Assembly: GCA_030544235.1 (NCBI GenBank) | Contig: CM060477.1 | Location: 4,679,434-4,743,433 of the forward strand | DNA length: 64,000 nt | Source: Lepturacanthus savala | Taxonomy: Eukaryota; Chordata; Actinopteri; Scombriformes; Trichiuridae | Direction of reading: 5' to 3' | Part shown: positions 34,115 to 49,021 of the stretch, one piece after another | Layout of the letters: each line of letters opens with the position of its first letter | Numbering within the stretch: the stretch's first letter is position 1 | Program-made: the position numbers and the translations under genes | Notes under the pieces: generated by a model | What the model was told of the DNA's origin: nothing | What the model saw: only the letters and a program-made list of their open reading frames with translations | Databases searched by the model: none

Positions 34115-37100
34115 TTTGCCTTCGAGTTTTTCTGCACTGTTTTACTTTTTAATGTTCACTCATATGGAATGTGGCTTCATGTTGTGCTGTCTCATTCAAT
34201 ATTGAGTATGGTTTTGAGGTAGGTAATCAAACCATGATTAAAATGATTATGTGTTGATATCAAAGAAAAATATTCAGGAGATGTGGGTTTACTCCATTCC
34301 AGTTAAACCTCATACACATTTGATGCACAAATGCAAACACACACCCCGTTCTCTCCGCTCTGTCATAGCAGAGTTCACACATCCGTTTCCCCCAACACAG
34401 CAATTTTCTGTGATTACTGAGGCTGCTGCTGCTCCTCCTCCACCTCTGTCAGCATTATATGGGAGTGAGAGACAAGGAATAAATCTGCAGCCAATCCACT
34501 GAAAGTGAATTGTGACCTCTGCCAAGTTATGGGCTGGCAAACCAAGGCCTTATGTCATCTCTTACACGGGTGAGAAACAGAAAAAGAAAAAAACAGAAAG
34601 ACAATGAGGGCATTCCTGATGAAGAAAGGGACTTTTGTCATGCCCCCTTTTTGTTATCTGTCCTATGGTATCACTTTGGTGTCACTTTGAGGCATGTAGC
34701 TGATTCACTAAGGGCTGTTTTCTTTTATTTTTCGTGTACATTTATATATCATTTTAATTTCTACATGTTCAAATGTTAGACTACCACTACTGCTATTATT
34801 ACTACTTTCATGGTATACAATTTAGGAAGATATTTCAGTAATCGGTAGTTTTGTAACCAGGCAACCTAATGTGTAATGCGTCACTAGGAAACATTCAAGA
34901 TATATGTCTAAAGATCCATGAAATTACATAGTTTCTACTGTTTTTGTAATGTAGTCACATTGTCTTGCAATTTGCAGTCCTGTTACATTTTGACAGATCT
35001 CTCTGTTGGCTTGTCTCTGAATTATATGTAAAATTCAGGTCATAAAGGCAGTTTGATGAACTTTAATGTGAGGTGAAATCAATTTGTGGTGCTCAGTTTT
35101 AGCCACAGATTGGTCTGTATGTGGAAAACACTGCACCTCCCGAAGTTTCGATCAAAATCTATTTTTTTGTACACGAATAATTGATTCTCAAAATATGGTA
35201 ATCGGGTCAGAATGAATGGTTACAGCTTTCAGGAAAAGGTCAGCGCAGGCAGTTATTGATACCAGCCTTAGATGTCTCCCTACAGTCACTTTATAGATGT
35301 CATTTATTGGTTTTCAGGCACCAAACAAAAACTGTTGTCCTCGTTGTTACTGCAGCACTTAAATATTATGACAACGGCAGACCTTTCCATGCCATGTTGT
35401 TTGGAAACAGCAAATGTTCCTACAATGAAATGTTTAACAAGGATTGCTTTTTTCCATCTTTCAGTTTTTATTAGGTGGCATGGACTATAGCTTGGCTCAC
35501 ATGTTCCATCCTAAAACAGGAGAATGTAAACTGTTGACATGTCTGTTCTGTAAGGCTGAGGTGTAACGTAGAGAAATAGCGGCCTGTATATGTGTGTGTA
35601 TAGTGTGTAAAAGTAAAAAATGTTAAATAAATAAAAGCAGTTCCTGGGTGACTTCAGGAGGTGTTATTTCTGCTTGAGTTACATCTGTTTTACTCCTGGA
35701 CTGGCTCTATTCTTGCCTACTGGTTAACCAAATACATGCAAGAGCGCAAGAGAGCACACACACACACACATGCACACACAAAATAGCATTGAGAAGAAAG
35801 AAAGACATGGTTCTGTTCATTTCCTCCCCTAAACAACTGCGGTCCATTCACAAAAGTTGGAGGCATACAACCGGAAAGAGGGCTGTTCTGTCAGAGCCTT
35901 TTCCATTCTAAAGAGCATTAGTGCCAACACTGTTCAGTCTGAATCTCAGCAACTCAGCTGTGTCTGCCAGAGCAACGGTGGTGACTAAGTGATGGCAGCA
36001 GCTCCGCCTGAATGGCTCAGGAGGGTAGCTAAGACATTCTGGATTTACGTGATAGGCATTGCATTATAACATATAGTCCTATGGTTAAGCGATGTCAGTT
36101 GACAATGTTTGCAGTGAATCATGGTGATGGACGATGATATTGTGCTAGCATCAACCAGACTATCTCTTTAACCCTCTGAAACCATCATTGTCATGGATGA
36201 TGAAATTCCGCACATTTAATTTAACTTTAAATAACGTTTGGTCAATAAATCGTACCTCCTTAAATGTTTTTAGCCTGAAAAATACCAGTTGTGCCGTTCC
36301 AATGATGCATTCAGTGGATCATAGCCCATGTAGAAGGTTTTTTAATCCACCCTCAAACTCATGTCTCTTTCAGGGGGCTTTGTAAAATAAATCCATATGG
36401 GTAGATCCAATATTGACTGTTTTATTATCCTTATTTTTATCAATTATCGATCATATATTGCAGCTAGAATTGATGCTGATAGCCATATTTGTTTCCCACA
36501 AGGCTTTGTGAGAATCTTATGACCAATCACCATGAAATCAATGGTATTGTGTGAATTGTACCATCCACATTCTTTTACATGTGCAGCTATATAAATATGG
36601 CTTTAATAACATGACTAAATAACACTACAACTATATTGTAGTTGTAACTGCATTGGAAACTTATGTTCATACTAAATGTATAAAGAACATTATAAAATTT
36701 GTGTTTTTAATTATTGTTAATAACTAAATAGTTATATAGTAATGTACGTTGAACTCGTCTGAGCATGATACATGATTCATGTAGCAGATTATGATCACCC
36801 TGTATTGTCAACATGACTGATGGATATAATTAATGTGCTGTAGTAAAATTACATCAGTTACATTATAAAGAGAGGATGATTCATCTGTAAAAATAGATTG
36901 AAATCTGAAACTAATATTAGTCATAGATGACAACATAAATTTACAACAAAATAGATGGTATAATATGATTATTGTTAGACTAAGTGCTCCTGTACAGTAT
37001 GAATTACTGTCAAGGAAAATCAGCTCATGTTGACCTAATCTGCCTGTTAAAATATGACAGCAGAGTGAAGAGGATGATTAAGCATCGTGTTGTCTCATGA

Positions 37101-40100
37101 GTCCACGGACCAGTTACACAAAGCACCTTCACTTTTCTCGTGACGTTTGACACTTTGGCATAGCTGAGTGAATTACACACTGTAAGGGTGTTGCAAAGAA
37201 AACCTTCAAGGTTTTCTTACCTAAGGAAAAACACTAAGGTATTAACTACATCGAAAGAGACTTTACATCGGTTATGTTCAGTTTCCATGGAGACCATTTT
37301 GCTCTTGCACTTGTAATCACTTCACCTGTTATCGTCTTACAAAGTCAGTCTATAGCTAGTAAAGAAATGGCAGAAGAAAAGAAGACAAGAAAACCAAATT
37401 GGTAAAAGGATGAAAAAGAAGTGATACAAGAAAAGAAACGTTTACAAAGCAAATTTGAATGGCAAATAACAGAAAATAGTGGGAAGAGTTAAGATTGTTA
37501 AGATTGAATCAAAGGGACATCATTTTTTTTATGTTGGCTATCTGATAAATATTCATGAGCCTCTTTTCTGATTGGCTGATTTTCTTTTGAAAGACTGAAA
37601 TACATGGGTGTGACAGTGGGGTCAGGTGGTTTGCTGAGAACCTTTACATATGGAGGACATCACAGAGTCAAGGAAGTACAAATGAACTAATACTGCAACG
37701 TTTGTGCAATCTGCAATCTGGGCTATGCACATTTCTCAGTTTTTCTGAGTGTTTGATGCATGTTTTTATATAACTCCCAGACTTTACATACTGTAGATTT
37801 AAAAAGAAAAAACATGAAAGTGGCTATTTGCATATTGGACCTTTAATTGGTCTTTAAGGCAAATCATAAGTTAAGGAGCTTTGTATAACCGTCCTCTAGT
37901 ATTTATAACATTCATGCTGACCTATTTCTGGGCAGCTTCTTAAAAATTATCTCTATTATGTTGATTCCTTACATCTGACACAGTTCACACAGAATGCAAT
38001 TTGACATTAAGTGCTCAGTATTTGTATGATACGGATGTTGAACACAGTCACAGGAAGACAGACTTACCTGAGATGAGGGTGATTCAAATAATTACTTATT
38101 TCTCTTCAGCCCTTTTGATCCACTCACTTGAACATTGTGAAGAAAGACTTCATATTTCAAGCATAAAAACATTAAGGAAACCTTATGAAGCCAAAGAAAG
38201 GGCTTAATGAAATTTAAGTGCAGTGAGATGTATGGCTAACACTGATCCCAGTAAATTGACTTTATCTCTGCTCAATAGACTGTAGTCTGCTAAAAAATAC
38301 TCCTTCACTTTCCCTCACCTGTTTCACTTTTTTATAAAATCCTGTTTCTGCCTCTGTGTCTACCTTTTTCTGTCATTCCTTCTCTCTGTGCACGCATTCA
38401 TTCTGATTCCCTGTTTCTCATTACATGCCATGGTTCATATATTGGTTTTGCTGCAGTAATAAGATGCAGGACATGAAGGGTAGCCTGTTATTTCACACCA
38501 GTATTTTTTTCTTGATGAAATGACTTATACTTAATTACTTTTTTATAATGTTAAGAATTGTTTTTTTAAAGAAGATTAATAGTTTATCCTTGACATTTCT
38601 TAAGGGTATTGCTTTTGCTGCTACCTCGTGCCTGCAAAGAAATAAAACTCAATAACAACATATTACATGTGCTAAGTTACCCTCTTGAGGAATTGTATCA
38701 CAGGAAGTGAAGAAGTTAAACCTTGAACATTTGAACCTTTATCAAATATGAGGAGTATGGCTCTAGTTAGTTTATAGGCCCCTGGGCAGCAGCATTTGCC
38801 TGAGTATTGAGGTGTCATTTCTGCAAAGCTATGATTTGAATAGATTTAAATGTGCAGCGGAGGCCGGGCTGCTGTTGTAACTGTCAGTTATATATTTGCA
38901 TAGCTGAGCTGTTGGTTGATCTCTGCATCACAACAGATGAATCAGTCGGTGTCAGTTTGTTTATGCTTTTTTTTTTTCCTCTGGGCCAATCTGGCAGTGC
39001 CACCAAGCTGAACTAGTAAAGAATGCATGAAATGTGTAAATGTCAAAAAAGCGCATAATGCCTGCTTAAGGCTATCCACTGTAACCACTGATTGATGTAC
39101 CAACATTGATATATCATTATAAACCATAACACCATTACGTTCACTGACAACAAAGGGTATGCAGAACTACTTAGTGCAATATGTAATCTGACCATAGACG
39201 AAGAGTTGTAAAATTCAAGGAATTGTACAGATAAAGATAATGGCATACACTTTCAGACAGTCTCTCCTCAAAGGCTTTCAATATGTCATATTCAACATCA
39301 TGCATTAAAAGTAAAGTAGGTAGCAGATTGAAAAAAAGAGAGCGAGTAAAGTTATTTCACTCCTCCAGTTATGTCGTAGTTATGTCGAGATGATTGTTGG
39401 AACAATTGTAAGATGAAGCAATGCTGAAATTCTCAATGTTGAACATCTTTTATATTTAACTGGTGCAAGTGTGACATATGTCAAAAAGCTGTCAGTACAT
39501 TTACATGACACTTGGAAAAAATATATATTGGAGTTCTCCATCTCTGATTAAGACACTCGAAGTTAAGATAATGCAATTTGACTGGTTTTCAGTAACATCT
39601 ACACGCCTTAAACAGACTGACGTGAAGGATAGCGTACACCTTATCTTTATAATAAGTGAGCCGTACATTACATATGAAATGAAAAAAGCCATGCATCTTA
39701 TCTTGTGATCATCTTGTTGCTTGAAAATGCCGGAGTTTTACTGCGCCCCAGTTGTTTATTTATAACGTGATGACACAATAGGTCAACCAGAAAGGAGCCG
39801 TAGTAACCTGTTGAAACAACACATATCGCCCCCTAGTGTTGAGGGGGAGGACATGTTCCCATCAGTAATTTGGTTTTCTCTGTTACATATAAACTGGATA
39901 GAAGTCCGATTAGATGCCAAAATTTTGAGCATGTGTGCAAATGCACTGATTGCTTCCTCCTATCTCTAATTAACGCTGTTGTGATTGGTTGGCTCATTCG
40001 AGTGTGTCTTGAAAGAATGATGGCTGCACATTGACTGCTGGTCAGAAGTCAATAAAATGTATAGATACATGGTTTACGTGTCACAAAGAGATGACCTGAC

Positions 40101-43100
40101 ATTTTGACGGTGGGGTCAAAAACCAGAGGTTACAGTCGGTCACATTCGTTTATAGATCTCTGGTATCTGTTTCTCTAACTGAATGCTACTGTCACAGGTC
40201 TGAAGGGATAGATTCAATCTCTCAGTCATCAATTTTGCTCTATAAGTTTTAATTATGCTGAATTGTTGGCAGTAGGGAATTTATAGCTGAGACATTTAAA
40301 CACTCACGCGTCTAGTGAAATGCCATTTAAAATTTGGGAGGGTTGTGTTTTATGAGTCAACTGGTACACAGTGAGACAGACTGACTCTTCTTCTTCCTCC
40401 ATTCCCTTCCTTCCACTTCAAATGCTAACCCTGCCCAGTTGCCATGACAATCCAATCCATGCAGCATGTTTTTCTTTTTTTTTATGCTGCAAAGTACTCA
40501 AACCCCCCTGCTGCTGTGATTTGCCTATCGTTGGTGTACCAAGCCAGGTGGCTGTTTTACTCAGGGAGCCCTTTCAAATAAAGGCATTCAGCCAAAAGAC
40601 TTTGAAGTCCCACTGTAGACAAGCTCTCAATAAGAGAACACATTTTCTTCCCTTTTCATCCCACGTTTTGACAGGGAAGCTTAGATACGAGCACAAGACC
40701 TCATGTTGCTCATTAGTTTGTTGCAGTGAAAACGCAACAAAAAAATACACAGTGACTTTTAGTCCTCAATTCAAGCCATTTCTTCTCATTAAAATAATGC
40801 TACAGACACCTACAGTTGTCAGAATAACGGACTAGAATAAAATTTGTGATCAAATGGCATGACTGAAAGGTAATTATTCAAATTATCAATAAAAAACACA
40901 CCTCTGGACAGATGGCGCTAACAATAATAACTTAATAATTACACAAAAATAACAACAAACTCAAATATTCGTTCATAAGGTAAAGAGATTAATCAAATAT
41001 TGATTTTCCTTAAGACTGCCAGCCCTAGTCACCTCACTAGAAAATGTGATGGGCAGGTTCTATTGTTTGTGACATTTCACAAGCCTGAATAATCAAACAT
41101 CTTCATGCTAATAATCATTTCAGAATTAGTGTCTTTTATCTAAAAATCAATTATTCTAACACATTAGAGCATTTAAAAAGGAGATTGTTTCTTGTTAATG
41201 TTAGGGTTAGATCTAACATCTAGAATAGAAGAATTATTCCTTTTATTTTGTGGTGTTTGCAGTTGCAGTGCTGGTCATAAGTTTAATGAAGCTCTTCTCT
41301 TCTCTTATATCAACACTATCTCAGAGAACAGAAACATGAGAACTGAGATGAAAAGAACATTGAAGCCTGAATTACAAATCTTAAAGCACACTCTCCTCCT
41401 CTAAAGCATTTGTAAAATTGAGAAAAAAGTTTCCTTTGGTCAACTTTCCCTTTGATGCAAAATCCATCCATTATTTTATGCTATTTAATAGGGTCAATAC
41501 AATTGTTGCTATTCTTTCATGTGTGGAAATGTGCCAGCCTTCTTCCAGAATTTCCAATTAATTTTATGTACATATACAGACCGCTCTACTAACTCATTAT
41601 AGACTCCTGAAGGAAACATAAATTTACCTGTTATTATGGTGCAATAAAGATACAGTTTAACTGAAAGTGATGTGAAACAAGCCATTATTTATTTTTAAAT
41701 CAAATGCAAATGAAACCAAAACTCATATTAATAGAACTACAATATTATGGCCTTTTTTTTCTTTTTTTTGAGCATCAGGCCTACTTTCCCTGAATGATAT
41801 ACTATGCTGTCTCCATCATTAGAACAAAGTCCTCATCCTTAGTCATTGTGACCAGTAATCCATTTTGCTACGCCCTACTCAGTATGTTGTTAGTCACTTT
41901 GTACTTTGAAGCACTTAGAAGGGCATTTGAAAAATTCTGCCGGGATACATGGGCTTTATCTGCACTCAGTGGCCCATCCTTTTTTAGAGCTCTTCTCTAT
42001 CCGTGAATAAGGTCAGGGAACCAGTTCTGAATTTTCTCTCTTTTTTCTCAAGTTTAGATTTTTTTTCTCTCCTTCACCCTTTAACCTTCCCTCACATAAC
42101 ACAGTTCCAGTTGTCTCTATACTACATTTCTGCTGTGCTCTCCTGCCATATGTCTAACATTAAGTGACAGTAACAAAGCAAATAATTAGTGATCTATTCA
42201 AAGACAACTCCTTCCATCAACCACAGGATCAGAGAGCTTTTTCTTTGGTTTCTTGCAAATACAGCATTTTATACATTTGTTATTACTCTTATCCCCAGGC
42301 AATCCTCCAATTATTGCTGCTGGGAAATTAATTCTTAAACAAAAAAAAGTGTAAAGCACTTCATCTCGTCTTTCTATGATGACTGGGATGCCAGGGTCAT
42401 AGACTTGATTAGATCATCCTTTTCCTGTAACATAAGTCACATATCACTCCTGTAATGCTGAACAAAACAAATCACACTATCTCCTCTCCTTTGTGTCCTA
42501 AATGTAAATGTGTAAAATCAGCAAAGTCCCTAGTATCTTTCGACTAGGCTCACTCTCTAGGGAGTTTAAACGTCCTTTATCATTTTTACAAACTTGTCGA
42601 CAGACTGCTACTTATTGAAAGAAAGGATTTTTTCACTTACTTGGATCAGAACCCCACCTTCTGTGACCCCCTGTTATAAAGAGATTTTCAATACACTCTC
42701 ACATGAAAGAATGCATGCTGGGCAAGGATAATCTGTTTTTTAAATGTGGTCCTCTAGATTATTTTCCTGTTGGTATTTCATGCATATATAAATGTGGGTC
42801 ACCATTCCAGGCTCTAGGGCATGAAAAAGTCCCACAAAACCAGATATCAGACGCTGTCGACTGAAGGTTATAGAATTTGACACGGGATGAATAACACGGC
42901 ACATTTAAACTCGAAATGGAGAACTGGAGATATCTTTTCCCATTTATTTCCTTACATATTTCATTTCTTTCTTCTGTAACTACATTTATTACTTGTTATT
43001 TTTAGCTGCTTATTTTAATCTTTTCTCTTTCTGTGTGGTTATGAGTTTTTCTGTTCAGTTGATTTTAAGGTGAATAAATGTTCTTTTTTTATACTCCTGC

Positions 43101-45159
43101 ACCTTGTAAAAAATGACAAAAATATTAAGGTAATAACCTTTTAGAAAAAGATAAAAATGACTTTATTGCATTTGGTAGCATCTACAGAACATGATTAAAA
43201 GTTCTACTATTTTGTTTTTTAAATCTCATTCTGGGGAATTTACAAATCCATGAATACCTTTTCTAAAAGTAGAGTACTAATTATCGTCATTAAGTAAACA
43301 TGACCATTAGGTTTAACATGAAGTGTTTTGACATGTCGATGTGGTACTGAAAGCTCTATGTGAACATTTATTCATCGGTAATGTCTCAGTGTTACAGTAC
43401 AACCAACATATCGATCCCCTTCTGTCTTGACTTTTTTTCACCACACACTTTAAGTACACTCCATTAATTTATTCATGATGTGAATGTATAAAGAGTTGTT
43501 GTCTTTCTGTCTTCCCCTTCCTTCTCTTCCCATCTTAACCAGAGTAACAAACAGGTTTTCCCCACATTCATTTACAGCCTCAATAAATGTTATTTAACTC
43601 ATTTTGCTGCAGGAATCGGGGCAGTGGATGGCGTACATCAAGTCCCATTTGCTAATGGGGCAATGATAGGCCTTTTGATTTTGGACTATTTATAGTGCTT
43701 CCTGCAGATAAATGTATGACCAATTGCACATGTGGGCGACTGAAAAGACTTTTTTTTACTCCATTTCAAAGATACAGACAGTAGAGTGGTCAATGGGATA
43801 GTTAGTGTAGATAATCACAGAGAGCAAAGACTGAGTTTTTCAACTTGTTCTGTTAATAATTTACCAGCATGTTAAGGCTGCATGTCATGTGTTCACTCTT
43901 GGAAACCCTGTCTTCTTATTTATACAGATTTTACTTTGTGATATTGATTGCTTTGATACAGACTAATCATAGTAATTGTGTTGGAAGAGTTTCTGACGTT
44001 TGAGAGATTCAGTAATTCCCACCAGCCAGGGATTTCTGAGTGCTCATGCCACCCTGCTGTTTTTCATTTTAAGCTGAATCCCTTTGTACTCAATTATCCA
44101 GCTGCTGTCATTCCATCTGCAAATGTTCATGTCAGATGGCTTATTAACAACACACCGAGGGACCCGTTTCAGTCTTTATTTTCATTTATATGTATTGCAT
44201 AACACTGTATGACTACAGTAAGTGTGTCACATATGTGGGCCAGCCACCTTTCTTTCCCCACTGAAGTCACAATGTGGTGGAATGATAAGGAGGTATCAGG
44301 TTTGAACAGCTTGGAGGCGGTCTGCTGTAAGACAAGAAGCACAGCAGTCTGCCATACTTAAAATACCAGCCTCTCTCCGAGAGCCTTCCTCGAGAGAGTT
44401 ACATGACAAGGAGGGAGAGGAACAACACCTGGCCCATTAGAAGAGAGGGACATGGAGAATTAGTTTTCATCAATACATTAGGATGCAAGCCGAGGCCAGG
44501 GTGGCAGTAAAACCTTTCAGACCAATTGTATCCATTTGGCTGTTTGGATGTGCTCTGCTGTCTTCATTTTATTGTATTATTATTTTTTTTATCAAACATT
44601 TTTCATGACCTATTGACAAACACCCATAATTGCCTGTGGTTCCTTTGACAGGAAGGAGGATAAAAGGGCACTTTGCTCCAGAGTTGCAGCGGGTTGAGAG
44701 TAGAGTCTAACTGATTCATCATGTCAAAAACAAGAACTGTCTGTGTGGTTTACAAACAGTGGCCACCAAAGAACTTAAAGTGTCTTTTTAGCCATGCTAG
44801 TGGCTAGTGTCAGATGGTTTACGACCAGTTACCTGCAAAACTAGCCATTTTCCTTCAGCATCAGATGTAAACCTAAACATCAACTAAATATGTTAGATGT
44901 GGATTGTGGGTCAATGGCAGAAAGGGGGAGCCCTTCTGCTAACTATCTATTAACATCTTCAAAATATCCGTCACTAAGTAGCAACTCACACACTAAAATG
45001 CTAAATTATCTTAGTCTTACTTATCAGTAAAAGTCAATCAATTAGTCTTTATACATCACATGTGGCCACAGTGAAATTTAATCCTCTTTGCTCCTTCAAT
45101 TTGTGCAACAAACATCCCAAATAAGTATCAATTAGAAATAATCTACTAATTGTGTATTA

Positions 45160-45425
45160 TTGGAGGGGGGGCAGTCCCAGGCAGCGATCTCCTCCAGGAT
45201 CCCAGTGACCTGAGGGAAGAACCTCCTCCTGAGCCTCATTAGCACCAGCCCGGCACCTTCTCTCAACTGCAGGAGGGAGAAAAATCCTCTGCCTGGTTAA
45301 TTGGGATCCCTACAAGGCCTACCTTGCTAGGTCCACCGCTGCCGGTTCTCAAGCCATTGCACCTTGACCCCACAGATACTTTCCTGCCCTTCCATGTGGT
45401 TGGGATCGCAGCTGTTGTTCATCCT
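45160..45425. other. GC-rich island in intron 2, unassigned
   Basis: A locally GC-rich block starting with a run of seven G contrasts with the AT-rich intron around it. On the minus strand, CTCCCTCCTGCAG precedes a frame reading LREGAGLVLMRLRRRFFPQV, then TGILEEIAAWDCPP, running to a stop near 45125. It could be a transposon coding fragment or a retrocopy piece. I do not recognise the family. Confidence 0.3.
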
Positions 45426-46514
45426 TAACGCCTACTCCTGTACTTACATATGAAAAACCTTGACCAGCGAGGTCGCTTTGTTTGAAAGTTGACCACAGTT
45501 GTGTAACATAGTCGACATACGTTGGCTTCTGGACCTACATAGAACAGAGTGGTATTTTAAATCAACTTTTGGAAGGGTTTTTGTTTTGCATGTGTAGCAT
45601 CTGCCCTCTACACACTCTCATTGTACTCACTTTAGTGTTAACATGATGAAACTGTTCGAGTTAGAGACAGAAGAAAAACGGAAAAAGATTAATAAGTAGA
45701 CAGTGGAACGATCTTGCGGGAGGAAAAGATACAAAGAAAGAGAGAGAGAGACAAAGAGCTTTTCCCGCAGAAAGAAAGTGAAAAATGCATTTCACTTAGC
45801 CGTCCACTTTGTCCTGACTTCAAAGAGTTCATGGATTGCTCTTAGTAGGTGTCTAAATGGGATGATGTGAATGATGAGAGCCAGAGCTCTACTGTATCTG
45901 CCACTGGCAGTGATTCTCAAAGAACTTGGAGAGGAGAACCCCTGACACATACACAGGCACCCTTCTCACTCGTAGTCTACATACTTGAATCGAATTCAAT
46001 CCGTTGCTTGAGAGAAAGAGTTTCTTTTTATGTGAAAACTGTTACCGGCAGTGACATTCATCCTTTAGAAAGAAGAAAAATATAAGTATAGGTGCAGATG
46101 TCCGGAGGAAATGATTGACTAGGAATGAGGTATGCTGTTAAAATTTCAGTGTGTTAGATAATTTAAAAAATGTCATGTGTTGTAACCCTGAAAACTTTGT
46201 AGCAGACATTTTAACTCTTAAAAGGGTTTTAAATAATTTAAAACTTAAACATTTAAAATTTAACATTCTTTTTAGGTTACACCATTTGACACTTCGTATC
46301 AAAAAATCATGATTTTTGTAAAAAACAATAATACAAATGGACTTTTAAATGACAAGAAACCAACATGAACACAAAATGTACATTTTAAGAGACTTATGAA
46401 TGCTTTTAAAACTAATATTGCCAATTATTATTTGACACTGACCCGTGTATGAACTGCAGTGTTTGTGTCTTGCTGGCCTTTAATTACCTCAGTTCCAGCT
46501 TTCTTTGCATGCAT

Positions 46515-46531
46515 GTGTGTGTGTGTGTGTG
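46515..46531 (+). repeat. GT microsatellite
   Basis: Short GT run within a region of purine-rich sequence. Confidence 0.8.
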
Positions 46532-47298
46532 TGACCCCTTCCAGGTCTCTGAAGCAGATCTCACATGTTTCACTGCAGCAGATAGAGAGTCGTCCGCCTG
46601 AAGGAAGCCACACAGGAGTTGACTTAAATGGTGTGAAGGAGAGGACGGAGACTGAAGAAGGGATTGGGGGGGTGTTCGCATGTGTGCATGTCGGCAGGGG
46701 ATCAAACAAGATGTGAACTGTCATCCAAAGACTCAGAGAGCTGCTATTAAGATGCAAGAAGACAGGAGCGTGGTGGGAGGGAGATTGAGGAGAACTAGAT
46801 GAGGCAGATGTCCAGAAAGAGGATAGGTGAGGATGTGTGAAAGAGAGAGAGAACCATGATGTCCGAGACAGCGGACATGAGAGGGACAGAGTAAGCGAGG
46901 GAAGGAGGTGGGGGGAAGCAAAAATCCAGCCAGAAGCGTTAACAAAGATAGAGAGAGAGAAAACAACAGCGGATGATGGACAGATGAGCGAAGCAGCTTT
47001 GTTTTTCTCTGTCATCCCACTTGGTTCTGCTATCTATCAGAGAGGAGTGCACCTCCTCCAGCATCCAAGCCCATCACTGTGTGTGTGCCCACGGTTTGAT
47101 TGGTGTAGCACACTCCAAGGGGAATGGTGACCAGTGTGAGAGTCGGTCACATCATCGATCTCGGTCCCCAAGTGTTTATAATGACTGAACACAGCGGGCA
47201 CTGTGGACCGATGATTGAAAGGAAGCAGAGTTTGTGTGAATATCCCGCGTGTAGGTGTATACCTGCAGAGTTGTTTGTGAGCATGTGCTTTACCTGAT

Positions 47299-47318
47299 GT
47301 GTGTGTGTGTGTGTGTGT
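47299..47318 (+). repeat. GT microsatellite
   Basis: Ten GT units; part of an otherwise featureless stretch. Confidence 0.8.
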
Positions 47319-48658
47319 AAGCACGAATGTGTGAACTGATGTATAGAACAAAGCTAACGGCAGCCTTTATCTCCACTTTGATTGTTTTGTGGAGCATGTC
47401 GGCAGCTGATAGCCACTATCAGCAGCAGCCATTCTCCTCCAATGCTCGACCTTTGTGGATTTTTTTTTTTAACAGAAAGTCTCTCTCATTCCTTCTGATG
47501 AACTTTAATCCCTGTGTCCTCTCTTCATCAGTCTGACCATGAACCCTTCTTCTACTGATAACCAAAGTCATGTGACCCCTCATAGTGTAAATTACCAAAT
47601 AATAGCTGGAGAATCCTGCTCAGCAAAACTGGAAAATGTGGTAATTTACTCAAATCAATTTATTTATCAAAAATACATGTGTACATCCATATGTATATTA
47701 AACCATCATCATTCAACCCACCAAAAAGGCACATTAAATGTATATGTTTATGTGTGTGCTGCCTGACAATGAGGGGTTTAGTGGAACAGGAGTAGCTGTA
47801 ATCCAGAGAGATACATCCTTATCTTTTTTGTAGATGTGACTGTTGGATTCAGACCCTGATTTTGACTTGACAGGTATCATAAAGTGTGAAATGAAATGGT
47901 ACGAGGAAATCAACACATTCTGAAAGACGACCACAACCTCTCCAGTGTGCTTCTATTATTCTCACTACATTATTATAGTGTGCGCGTGTCTAGTAGGACA
48001 GACAGACATGTACAACTGACAACCAATGACATCTTAAAGTAATGGGACATAAAGTGCAGGTAGAAATAGGGGACAAATGATGTGCACAGTGACAGTGAAT
48101 AAGTTACCAATGTAATGCATATTTACAGTTTTTCCAATACAGGATGACAGGCTGCACAGAGGGTGAGGAAGGGAATAGGACCAAAGGCAATACCAAAAAA
48201 TAGAAATCATTGTATCCTAACAGCATCAGTCCAGTACCTACAGTGTATATTTACCTTTAAACACTATCATATAAGTTGAATTCCTGTGTTTTTTTATTTT
48301 TATCAATTGAAACCAATCAGTTTCGATCAGTTCTGGCACGACAGGTTTGTGGAGCACAGCTGACTGCACAATAACAAGTAGATGAGAGAGCATGAGAGAA
48401 ACACCTACAACTACAAAATAAGTATTAAGTAAGTTTCCTCCATGTTTTCTTACCTTCTCTTGTGACAAATCTCTACCTGAAATCAGGACCTTTAAATGTC
48501 AGTTTGAAATTAGGCGACAGATAAAACCGCAGCACGTCATGGATTCAGGATACTTAAAAGCATGCTGGCATTCACCTGACCTACACAGGTCAGTCAACAT
48601 CAGCCAAGTTGGAGAAGCTTTTGCAGAATTTATAATTGTATAGAACCAGTTTGCATTG

Positions 48659-49021
48659 AAGGGTGATACGGTGGGGCAGGGGTTAGCGCTGTTGCCTCAC
48701 AGCAAGAAGGTCACAGGTTCAAGACCTCCTTGGGTCCTGGGTCTGGGACCTTTCTGTGTGGAGTTTGCATGTTCTCCCCGTGTCTGCGTGGGTTTTCACC
48801 CGGTACTCCAGCTTCCTCCCACAGTCCAAAAACATGCTGAGGTTAGTTGGAGACTCTAAATTGCCCGTAGGTGTGAGTGTGTGAGTGAATGGTGTGTGTG
48901 CCCCACGATTGGCTGGTGACCATCTGGGGTGTATCCCTGCCTCTCGCCGTAACGCGCTGGGATAGGCTCCAGCAGACCATGTGACCCTAATGAGGAATAA
49001 GCAGGTATAGAAAATGACTGA
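48659..49021 (+). mobile_element. Complete tRNA-derived SINE-like element
   Basis: Flanked by a 12-bp target-site duplication (CAGTTTGCATTG at 48647-48658 and CAGTTCGCATTG at 49022-49033, one mismatch). The 5' end carries pol III promoter boxes: an A box TGGGGCAGGGG at 48672-48682 (one departure from consensus) and a B box GGTTCAAGACC at 48716-48726, which matches consensus. The body holds the GTTAGCGCTGTTGCCTCACA, TTGCATGTTCTCCCCGTGTC, GACTCTAAATTGCCCGTAGG and GGGATAGGCTCCAGC blocks common to a repeat found across teleosts. Length 363 bases. It needs LINE enzymes to move; I see no coding capacity. The duplication shows where this copy starts and ends. Confidence 0.85.

Noticed and set aside
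40371..40835. 154-codon + strand frame
   Set aside because: Starts at GTG, has no recognisable domain, contains an F/K run from a poly-T stretch and lacks splice or promoter context.
46428..47015. 195-codon minus-strand frame, the longest in the window
   Set aside because: Product is a low-complexity string of S, L, P, H and T because it reads the reverse of GA-rich sequence and a GT repeat; overlapping open frames on both strands show compositional bias, not coding.
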